Assembly: GCA_945877525.1 (NCBI GenBank)
Contig: CAMDVP010000207.1
Span: 1-5,327 of the forward strand
Source of the DNA: an uncultured Clostridia bacterium
GTDB taxonomy: Bacteria; Bacillota; Clostridia; Christensenellales; Aristaeellaceae
Reading direction: 5' to 3'
DNA length: 5,327 nucleotides
The translations under genes were made by a program, and so were the position numbers. Of this stretch, positions 1-5,327 are shown piece by piece. Each line of letters begins with the position of its first letter. Positions within the stretch are counted from its first letter, which is position 1. A model generated the notes under the pieces. It worked only from the letters and a program-made list of their open reading frames with translations. It had not been told where the DNA came from and did no database searches.

Positions 1-533
1 CACAGGGCCAGGAGCGGTTCGTGGGTGGACAGGGCATGGCAGAGCGTCAGGGGGCGCTCGCCGGCCTCCCGCGGGCGGCGGGTGACGGTGAGCACCCGCT
101 CCTCAGGACGGGCGGTTTCAAGAAACAGATCGGTGTAGGCCGGATGCTCCGACGGCTCGGAAAGCAGCTCGGGCACCAGGCAATCCGCCAGCTCCACAAT
201 GCGCTCCCGGGGGGAAAGGTTGGCAAGCTCGACCACATGAAGGAAGGAACCCCGCACCGGGTCGGTGAGGGCGGTGAGGGTGGTCTGAACCTGCCCGCAG
301 ATGCGGGAAAAGCGGATGCTGCCCTCGCTGAAGGCGGTATCCCCAGGCAGGACGGGGTCGGTCAAGCGGAAGGTTTCCCCCATGTCCCGCAGATAGAACT
401 GGATGCCCTCTACCAGGGTGGGATCTGCGGTGAAACGGGTCAGGTTGACGCCGCGGCTGTACATGCGTCCAAGCCCCTGGGCGCTCATGAGCAGCAGTGC
501 GTCCGGCCCGCCGATGAGGTGTGCGTCGATGGG
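1..533 (-). other. Start of GH94-type phosphorylase module (N-terminal beta-sandwich), cut by window edge
   Basis: From about residue 1362 (DAHLIGGPDALLLMSAQGLG) the protein turns into the beta-rich sandwich that opens GH94 phosphorylase-type modules. Supporting stretches are GIQFYLRDMGETF, HVVELANLSPRERIVELADCLVP and HPAYTDLFLETARPEERVLTVTRRPRE, which align in order with the corresponding part of NdvB-type proteins. In studied synthases this module controls product length by phosphorolysis. The catalytic (alpha/alpha)6 barrel is not in the window, so its activity cannot be judged. Confidence 0.78.
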
Positions 534-3500
534 CGCGGACAGGGGCGTGGCGGTGCGGCGGAAGGAGGGCTCCCGGGGCGCAAGGTTTTCCGGGTGGGAA
601 AGGCGGGGCGGCAGGGTCAGGCGGGGAATCCGTTTTTCCTTGAGCAGCAGCGCGCAGGCTGCCGCCGAGGGCACGGCCATGAAATGCCGGGTCAGGATGC
701 CGTCCGTCATGGCGTTGCACAGGGCGCACAGCAGCATGCCCTGGTGGTGGGCCATGTGACTTTGAACCATGGCCTCCCGGGTGTTTTCGGGCAGATGGGC
801 AGGGTCGAAATCCAGGCTTTCGTAATAGCCCAGGCGGGCCAGCATGCCCCGGCTGCGCAGGCGCATCAGGCTGTCGTGAGCCACATGCGGGGCAAAGGGC
901 AGGCACAGCGCGCAGGCATAGGGGGCGATGACCTTATGGGGCGCACAGGGCCCCAGAGCAGTCTCCGGCAGACCGAAGGCGTGGTACTGATAGTTCATCT
1001 GCTCGTCAAAGCGCCAGAACCCGCTTTCAGAAATACCGAACATGCCCTCCACCCCCGCGCGGCGCTGGGCATGGATCACGGCACGGACGGTATGCTCCGC
1101 CTGAGTGCCGGGGAATACGGGCAGAAGCAGCCGCGGCATCAGGTACTCAAAGGCCGTGCCGCTCCAGCTGACACAGGGCGTGCTCCGGCCCACGCGCACC
1201 AGGGTCCGGTTCAGCCGGGCAAAATGACGCAGCGGTACCTCCCTGCGCATCACCGCGACAAAGCTGAGCAGCTGCGCTTCACTGGCCAGCAGGTCGTAGT
1301 GGGCGGGAGTCGGCTGCCCTGTGCGGGCGTCCACGCCGATATGAAACAGCTGTGCTGCCGGATCAAACAGCCGGACAAGGGCCATGCCCCCGGCGAAGGC
1401 GTCCGCCCGCTCCGGCAGGGCGGTGTATTCAACCGGAACCTCCCGCAGGTGAGCGCGCAGCCCCTGGGCCAGGGCGATCAGGCAGGCGCACAGGTTGCCG
1501 CAGTCCACGCTGGATATAAATGGGGGATCCAGCACGGCAAGGGTGTCTGTGGCGTACCAGTTGTAGGGCAGACCGTGCCACAGAGGCAGCTGCTCAAGGG
1601 TGGACAGGGTTTCATCCACCCGGCGGCATAGCTCCTCGGTGCTGATGAGCAGCAACTCCCGCGCCGCCAGGCAGGAAAGCAGGTACATGCCGATGTTGGT
1701 GGGGGAGGTGCGCCGGGCCAGGCCGCGCCAGGGCTTTTCCTGCAGATTGTCCGGCGGCAGGAAGTGATCCTGCGCCGTCACGGTTTCCTCAAAGAAGCGC
1801 CAGGTAGCCTCGCATACGTCCATCAGGGAGGTTTCCATCTCGGCGGTCAGCCGGGACAAGGCGTGCAGGGGCGTGTCCATCAGGCTTTGAACGAAAGGAA
1901 AGCAGCACAGCGCGGCGGACGCGGCAAGTCCGGGCCAATAGACAGGCCCGCCCGTCAGGGAGGCAAGTGTCAGCGCGGCTGCGGCGGGGGCCTGACTCCA
2001 AAGGCTCCAGGCGGTGAGCCTGCCGCCGTTTCCGGCATGGGCGGAATCCACCCATTCCAGGCGCTTTTCATGGCGGATCAGCCCGCGCCACAGGGCTTTC
2101 CAGACAGCGTCTGCCCGAACAGCGGCCCGCAGGGGGAGCAGCGCCAGATGGGCGGCAAGCCTGCTCAGACTGCGCAGGGTGGGCGGCACAAGGCAGCCAA
2201 GCTCCGGAGCCAGCAGCGCAAACAGGAACAGCCATCCGTCCCGGGCAAGGGCGGCATAGACAATCAGCACCAGCTGGCACAGGGGAATCAGGCTGCGCCG
2301 AAGATTATCCCGCAGCTTGCAACGACTGCGGCTGGAAAGGGGATTGCGCCGCACGCCTCCGGGGGTTTTCACATGGGGGAGCAGCCAGGGCAACAGCTGC
2401 CAGTCGCCCCTTGTCCAGCGGTGGAGGCGCTTGAGCCAGCCCGTCAGGGTGGCGGGGTGTCCGTCGTAGAAGGCGACGGCCGCGTCCTGGGCGCAGCCGG
2501 CCAGTTCGCCCTCCAGCAGGTCGTGGCTGAGCACCGTGTCGGGGAGAATCCACTCCTCGGTGGCTTCCAGCAGCGCGTCGGGGCGGTAAAGCCCCTTGCC
2601 TTCAAAGCTGCCCCGTCCGCATAAAAGCTGCCACAGGCTGCCCATACCCGCGCCGTAGGGATCCACCCCGCCCGCGCCCCCCTCCAGCAGGCTGACCCGG
2701 GTGCGCACGGTATCGCTGTCCACCTCCATGCGGGGCTGCAGGATGCTGATGCCGCGCATACCCTCAAGGGTGCTGCGGCGCTCGTTTAGCGGATGGGCCA
2801 GGGCGCCTACCAGGGGCAGCAGAGCGTCGGGAGCGGGGGTGGTGTCGCTGTCAAGGGTCAGCACATAGGCGTAGCGGCGGTGGAAATACCCCTCAGGCAC
2901 GGTGCATTCGTCAAATGCGTCCTCGCTTTGGCCGTGGACAATCAGCCGGTTCAGCGTTTCCAGCGCGCCGCGCTTGCGCTCGCGGCCGATATACAGGCGC
3001 ATGTCCCGGTCGTAATACCTGCGGCGCTGCAGGTAGAAATACCGTCCGCCGTCGCCGTCCACAGCCTCGATGGCCATCCGCGCCGCTTCGATGATTTCCC
3101 GGTCGGCGGAGGCGGATTGGGTCAGGCAGTCACCGAAATCAGCCAGCAGCAGGCAGTCCACCGCACCCTCCGGAAAGGCTTTGCGGGCCAGCAGCAGGCG
3201 GCGCACCATGGGCACCGCGTCGCCCTTTTCCCGCAGTACGGCGGGAATGACAATCAGCGTGCGGGCATCCTCATCGATGCGGGGCAGACACATGCGCGGC
3301 AGCGGCCTGGAGGGCATCAGGCGGCGGACGATCCTTTCCGCGGCCAGATGGCTGACGCAGCTGAACACCCCCAGGAAGAAGGGCAGCATACCCAGCGGAT
3401 GCCGCGCCTGCAGAAAGGCCAGCCCCGCTGCCAGGGCTGCGGCGGCCAGCCCAAGGCGGTACAGAACGTCTGCATGGGCACGCAGCCACACGGACAGAAG

Positions 3501-4616
3501 CCCACGACGGCAGCGCAGCCGTCGGCCCAGGGCCAGCATGCCGTCGCCTTCCAGCAGATACCATCCGACATGATCCATCAATCCGTCCGGCTCGGCCTGT
3601 GCGCACAGCCCCAACACGGCCTGAACAAGGCTCGTTTCGCCGGACGCAAAGGTTTTGGCCAGGTCAGCGGCGCGGCGGCGGTAGAGCATGCGGCTGTCGG
3701 AATCCATCCGCGGATACACCCCGGCGGGATCCTCCATCAGCAGGAGATGCAGGGGATCGGAGGGTTCCTCCGCGCTGTCCCAGTCCAGCTTGTCAAGGGC
3801 GCGCAGGTCGGAAAGAATCCGGGCAATCTCTCCTGTGATTTCAGCCTGCCTGCTGGCAAAAAGCTCTGCCACGCGGGAGGCGGAATAGTCGGCCTTCTCC
3901 AGCAGCTCATCCATGGCGGAGAGCAGCGCGGCGCTGCGGCCCTCCCGCAGGCCGGTAAGAAGGGCCTGGGCCGCGCTCAGGGAAAGCTGCTTTGATTGCA
4001 GATAGGCCATGGGGCGGCGAAGACGCGGCAGGCGGCGGGCCAGACGACGGCCCAGACGGGCCTCCCGCAGGTCAAAGTCAAGGTTTTCCAACAGGTCGGC
4101 CAGGTGCCCGGCAAGGGCGATGCGAAGGCAGAGGGGCAGGGATAGCCGCTCCATCAGGGTTAACGGCGCGCCCTCCTGCCAGGCGGATAGGGCTGACAGC
4201 AGGCTTGAAGCATCCATCCGACCGCCGAGCTGCACATATTCCCGGGCCAGGCGCAGCATGCGGGGCGTGCCGCTCCTGTCGGCGGGCAAGCGCGGCGCAT
4301 GACGGACATCCTGACTCAGGGTCAGCAGGGGAAGCAGCAGCGCACGGCCGTTTTCCCGCAGTTCGCTCAGGGCGGGGAGGGAGTCGCGGCAGCGGAGCAG
4401 GCGCTGTAAAAGCACATTGGTGCGGCGTTCCATTTGCGGGCGTGACGCGGCCTTGCAGACAATCTCCCGGGCCTGATGGCGCAGGCGGGGACGCAGGCGG
4501 CCTGGCGGATCGGTTTCCCGCCGGGGAAGAGAAGGCAGAGGGCGGCGGGAAAGCGCCCGCAGCGTCAGGGGCAAAATCAGCGCCAGGGAAAAGAACAACA
4601 CAACCAGCTGCGCCAT
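1..4616 (-). CDS. Cyclic beta-1,2-glucan synthase family protein (GT84 - GH189 - GH94), N-terminal 1,538 residues, 3' end outside window
   Basis: Seen: one unbroken minus-strand frame from ATG at 4616 to the left edge, with no stop. Residues 3-21 are hydrophobic. Residues 22-385 are Arg/Leu-rich with no motif I recognise. Hydrophobic segments at about 390-402 and 408-427 precede a glucosyltransferase domain (about 446-778) with LLADFGD 490-496, DSD 589-591, LSHDLLEG 696-703 and RLHRW 730-734. More membrane segments lie near 779-815 and 875-915. Then comes a glycoamylase-like domain with LPPDN 953-957, TSPTNIG 970-976, YNWYAT 1018-1023, WSGTAFEYLMP 1151-1161, ISES 1195-1198, YYES 1264-1267 and MAHHQGM 1288-1294. 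From about 1362 a GH94-type N-terminal sandwich begins, including HPAYTDLFLET 1491-1501. Known: NdvB/ChvB/Cgs proteins are about 2,800 residues, sit in the inner membrane, and build cyclic beta-1,2-glucan from UDP-glucose; Brucella Cgs likewise has its transferase between membrane pairs. Inferred: roughly 1,300 residues, including the phosphorylase catalytic barrel, lie beyond the left edge. The frame stays open upstream of 4616, but this ATG has a strong ribosome binding site. Whether the product is cyclic or linear cannot be told from here. Confidence 0.95.
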   Translation of the reverse strand, partial: MAQLVVLFFSLALILPLTLRALSRRPLPSLPRRETDPPGRLRPRLRHQAREIVCKAASRPQMERRTNVLLQRLLRCRDSLPALSELRENGRALLLPLLTLSQDVRHAPRLPADRSGTPRMLRLAREYVQLGGRMDASSLLSALSAWQEGAPLTLMERLSLPLCLRIALAGHLADLLENLDFDLREARLGRRLARRLPRLRRPMAYLQSKQLSLSAAQALLTGLREGRSAALLSAMDELLEKADYSASRVAELFASRQAEITGEIARILSDLRALDKLDWDSAEEPSDPLHLLLMEDPAGVYPRMDSDSRMLYRRRAADLAKTFASGETSLVQAVLGLCAQAEPDGLMDHVGWYLLEGDGMLALGRRLRCRRGLLSVWLRAHADVLYRLGLAAAALAAGLAFLQARHPLGMLPFFLGVFSCVSHLAAERIVRRLMPSRPLPRMCLPRIDEDARTLIVIPAVLREKGDAVPMVRRLLLARKAFPEGAVDCLLLADFGDCLTQSASADREIIEAARMAIEAVDGDGGRYFYLQRRRYYDRDMRLYIGRERKRGALETLNRLIVHGQSEDAFDECTVPEGYFHRRYAYVLTLDSDTTPAPDALLPLVGALAHPLNERRSTLEGMRGISILQPRMEVDSDTVRTRVSLLEGGAGGVDPYGAGMGSLWQLLCGRGSFEGKGLYRPDALLEATEEWILPDTVLSHDLLEGELAGCAQDAAVAFYDGHPATLTGWLKRLHRWTRGDWQLLPWLLPHVKTPGGVRRNPLSSRSRCKLRDNLRRSLIPLCQLVLIVYAALARDGWLFLFALLAPELGCLVPPTLRSLSRLAAHLALLPLRAAVRADAVWKALWRGLIRHEKRLEWVDSAHAGNGGRLTAWSLWSQAPAAAALTLASLTGGPVYWPGLAASAALCCFPFVQSLMDTPLHALSRLTAEMETSLMDVCEATWRFFEETVTAQDHFLPPDNLQEKPWRGLARRTSPTNIGMYLLSCLAARELLLISTEELCRRVDETLSTLEQLPLWHGLPYNWYATDTLAVLDPPFISSVDCGNLCACLIALAQGLRAHLREVPVEYTALPERADAFAGGMALVRLFDPAAQLFHIGVDARTGQPTPAHYDLLASEAQLLSFVAVMRREVPLRHFARLNRTLVRVGRSTPCVSWSGTAFEYLMPRLLLPVFPGTQAEHTVRAVIHAQRRAGVEGMFGISESGFWRFDEQMNYQYHAFGLPETALGPCAPHKVIAPYACALCLPFAPHVAHDSLMRLRSRGMLARLGYYESLDFDPAHLPENTREAMVQSHMAHHQGMLLCALCNAMTDGILTRHFMAVPSAAACALLLKEKRIPRLTLPPRLSHPENLAPREPSFRRTATPLSAPIDAHLIGGPDALLLMSAQGLGRMYSRGVNLTRFTADPTLVEGIQFYLRDMGETFRLTDPVLPGDTAFSEGSIRFSRICGQVQTTLTALTDPVRGSFLHVVELANLSPRERIVELADCLVPELLSEPSEHPAYTDLFLETARPEERVLTVTRRPREAGERPLTLCHALSTHEPLLAL
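552..1844 (-). other. GH189-type (glycoamylase-like) cyclization domain within the synthase (about residues 925-1355)
   Basis: In characterised cyclic glucan synthases this middle domain carries out the retaining transglycosylation that closes the beta-1,2-glucan ring; it was assigned to GH189 from work on a Thermoanaerobacter enzyme. Order here: ATWRFFEE, LPPDN (953-957), RTSPTNIGMYLL, YNWYAT (1018-1023), SVDCGNL (1036-1042), SWSGTAFEYLMP, ISES (1195-1198), NYQYHAFGLP, APYACAL, YYESLDF (E1266) and SHMAHHQGM (1287-1294). Acidic residues in the conserved motifs (E1157, E1197, E1266) are all retained, but I cannot assign nucleophile and acid/base from sequence alone. Several positions differ from the consensus I remember: YNWYDT is YNWYAT, SVDSGN is SVDCGN, and the LGLKRGL stretch is replaced by ETALGPCAPHK. 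Borders are approximate. Confidence 0.85.
2277..3299 (-). other. GT84-type glucosyltransferase domain within the synthase (about residues 440-780)
   Basis: The domain follows a transmembrane pair and is followed by more hydrophobic segments, which places it on the cytoplasmic side where UDP-glucose is available. It opens with a strand-like stretch (TLIVIPAVL). The DxD-type motif is DSD at residues 589-591 inside LTLDSDT, and is followed by LVGALAHPLN, a strong family signature. The acceptor-side aspartate is D699 in LSHDLLEG, and the RxxRW motif is RLHRW at 730-734, within HRWTRGDWQLLPWL. The domain ends near LRDNLRRSLIP. All elements expected of an active processive transferase are present. 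Most homologues I recall have DAD rather than DSD, a conservative change. Domain borders are approximate. Confidence 0.88.
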
Positions 4617-4734
4617 GGTACGCCTTCCTTTCGGGGCAGGATCAGTCCATGCCTTTGGAACAGCTTGCGCAGGGGCGCGGACGCATATGCAGGAAGATGA
4701 AGGATGAGAAGGCGAAAAGGCCAGAAGGATAAAC
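4617..4734 (-). promoter_or_regulatory. Intergenic leader that should hold the synthase promoter
   Basis: Because a terminator ends the upstream gene at 4735, the synthase gene most likely has its own promoter in these 118 bp. On the coding strand the first part (4734-4691) is markedly pyrimidine-rich, with ATCCTTC occurring twice, followed by GCATATGCG around 4690-4682 and then a GC-rich stretch before the ribosome binding site. The AT-richest spot (GCATAT, 4689-4684) could serve as a weak -10 element, but I see no convincing TTGACA-like -35 box at the right spacing. The placement is therefore an inference from context. No riboswitch-like structure was recognised. Confidence 0.35.
4623..4631 (-). 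promoter_or_regulatory. Ribosome binding site for the glucan synthase gene
   Basis: The minus strand reads AAAGGAAGG followed by a 6-nt spacer (CGTACC) and the ATG at 4616-4614. This is a near-ideal purine-rich Shine-Dalgarno sequence and decides the start, since the frame has no in-frame stop further upstream. It also places a hydrophobic segment directly at the N-terminus. A second upstream ATG (4650-4648) is out of frame and meets a TGA after two codons. Confidence 0.85.
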
Positions 4735-4770
4735 AAAAAAGCCCGAAACGGCATGGCAGCCGGTTCGGGC
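4735..4770 (-). terminator. Rho-independent terminator of the DUF554 gene
   Basis: An inverted repeat has arms at 4741-4751 and 4760-4770: GCCCGAACCGG pairs with CCGTTTCGGGC on the minus strand, with one A/G mismatch in 11 positions and an 8-nt loop. On the minus strand it is followed at once by six T (4740-4735) and then GTTT. It begins 12 nt after the TGA stop of the DUF554 gene, the usual spacing. On the plus strand the A run precedes the hairpin, so it works only for leftward transcription. It separates the DUF554 unit from the synthase gene, although read-through cannot be excluded. Confidence 0.92.
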
Positions 4771-4782
4771 ATTCTGATGATC

Positions 4783-5327
4783 TCAGAACAGGGCGCTGAC
4801 GGGCAGATAGATCAAAGGCACAAAGATGGCTGGCAGTAGGTTGCCCACACTGAGGTGCTTGTCATAGAGCATGTTCAGGCCGATGCCGATAATCAGCAGT
4901 CCGCCCACGGCGCTCATTTCATTGATGACCTCCGTGGTCAGCAGGGGCGACAGCCACCCGGCCAGCAGCGCAATGGCTCCCTGGTACACAAGCACGGCCA
5001 GGGCGGACAGCCCCACCCCCGCGCCCATGGTGCTGGCAAAGAAGATGGCTGACACACCGTCCAGCGCAGCCTTGGCAATCAAGGTGGAATGGTCGCCCCG
5101 CAATCCGCTGTCCATGGCGCCCACAATGGCCATGGCGCCCACGCAATACACCAGCGACGCGGTGACAAAGCCCTTGGCGAAGCCGCTGCCGCCGGGGCCG
5201 CGCACAAGCTTCCGCTCGGCCAGGTTGCCCAGCTGGTTCAGCCGCAGCTCGATGTTCACCGCGCTGCCCAGCAGCCCGCCTGCCACAATGCTTACAATCA
5301 CGCACATGGTATCCGCCGTTTGATGGT
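4783..5327 (-). CDS. DUF554 family membrane protein (YdfK/YqgA-like), 5' end outside window
   Basis: This is a polytopic membrane protein of the DUF554 family, whose molecular role is not established; a transport-like role has been suggested for the family only from its structure. Seen: reading leftward, the frame is open from the right edge to TGA at 4785-4783. Family signatures in order are IVAGGLLGSAVNIE, FAKGFVTASLVYCVGAMAIVGAMDSG, GDHSTLIAKAALDG, IFFASTMGAGVGLSAL, LVYQGAIALLAG, INEMSAVGGLLIIGIGLNML and VGNLLPAIFVPL. The hydrophobic stretches suggest about five or six membrane segments in the visible part. An ATG at 5307 gives 174 residues, but it is probably internal: the frame stays open upstream (HQTADT before the Met), no ribosome binding site precedes it, and family members have about 220-230 residues, so roughly 50 N-terminal residues including a first glycine-rich membrane segment should lie beyond the edge. 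It is followed by its own terminator, so it is likely the last or only gene of its unit. Confidence 0.93.
   Translation of the reverse strand, partial: HQTADTMCVIVSIVAGGLLGSAVNIELRLNQLGNLAERKLVRGPGGSGFAKGFVTASLVYCVGAMAIVGAMDSGLRGDHSTLIAKAALDGVSAIFFASTMGAGVGLSALAVLVYQGAIALLAGWLSPLLTTEVINEMSAVGGLLIIGIGLNMLYDKHLSVGNLLPAIFVPLIYLPVSALF

Noticed and set aside
21..1631. Plus-strand open frame of 536 codons
   Set aside because: It is codon-aligned antisense to the synthase gene. Its protein is low-complexity (Gly, Gln, Ala, His) with no family motif, and it stays open only because the minus-strand gene uses almost no TTA, CTA or TCA codons here. It ends exactly at a CTA codon of the real gene.
1764..2624. 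Plus-strand open frame of 286 codons
   Set aside because: Same antisense shadow frame; it ends at the complement of a TTA codon (synthase codon 665). It has no recognisable domain, and the minus-strand frame encodes conserved transferase and membrane segments here.
2444..2767. Minus-strand open frames in other phases within the synthase (for example 107 codons at 2767-2444, 262 codons at 906-118)
   Set aside because: They are out of frame with a continuous protein that carries conserved GT84 and GH189/GH94 motifs in the same stretch; their translations are Arg/Pro/Ala-rich with no recognisable fold.
2793..3995. Plus-strand open frame of 400 codons
   Set aside because: Antisense shadow in the same aligned frame, opposite the most conserved transferase motifs; it ends at the complement of a TCA codon (synthase codon 208).
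4642..4650. Two-codon leader ORF (ATG GAC TGA) upstream of the synthase
   Set aside because: Too short to be a credible regulatory peptide and has only a weak purine stretch before it; most likely chance.
3992..4732. Plus-strand open frame of 246 codons across the synthase start and leader
   Set aside because: Composition is Gly/Ala/Arg/Pro-rich with no domain. It overlaps the well-supported synthase start and leader on the other strand, with no evidence of its own.
4871..5323. Plus-strand open frame of 150 codons opposite the DUF554 gene
   Set aside because: The minus strand encodes a clear DUF554 protein with conserved motifs; this frame is its antisense shadow and shows no family similarity.
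1..5327. CRISPR array, insertion sequence, tRNA or rRNA
   Set aside because: I saw no regularly spaced repeats, terminal inverted repeats, transposase motifs or RNA gene signatures on either strand; nearly all bases are accounted for by the two genes.

Overview
The window holds two protein genes, both on the minus strand and both cut by a window edge, separated by an intrinsic terminator and a short leader. Base composition is GC-rich. The purine-rich ribosome binding site, the hairpin-plus-T-run terminator, and a DUF554 membrane protein next to a giant beta-1,2-glucan synthase-like enzyme fit a GC-rich Firmicute (Clostridia-like). This placement is an inference, because no rRNA or marker gene is present.

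Region by region, reading leftward along the minus strand: (1) 5327-4783, the C-terminal three quarters of a DUF554 (YdfK/YqgA-like) integral membrane protein. Its N-terminus lies beyond the right edge. (2) 4770-4735, a rho-independent terminator that closes that transcription unit. (3) 4734-4617, an intergenic leader of about 118 bp with a purine-skewed stretch and a strong ribosome binding site. (4) 4616-1, one uninterrupted reading frame of 1,538 codons that runs off the left edge with no stop. It is the N-terminal half of a cyclic beta-1,2-glucan synthase (NdvB/ChvB/Cgs family). Visible in order are an N-terminal hydrophobic segment, a roughly 360-residue leader region, a transmembrane pair, a GT84-type glucosyltransferase domain, further transmembrane segments, a GH189-type (glycoamylase-like) cyclization domain, and the start of the GH94-type phosphorylase module.

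In characterised members of this family one membrane protein does everything. It self-glucosylates, elongates a beta-1,2-glucan from UDP-glucose with the GT84 domain, closes the ring by transglycosylation in the middle domain, and trims or controls length with the C-terminal phosphorylase-like domain. The two genes here are probably transcribed separately, and nothing in the window links their functions.

The whole plus strand opposite the large gene carries long open frames (up to 536 codons). They are codon-aligned antisense shadows, caused by near absence of TTA, CTA and TCA codons in the real gene, and I do not annotate them. The most noteworthy points are changes at normally conserved positions of the cyclization domain, and a strong clustering of those rare codons in the first 208 codons of the synthase gene.
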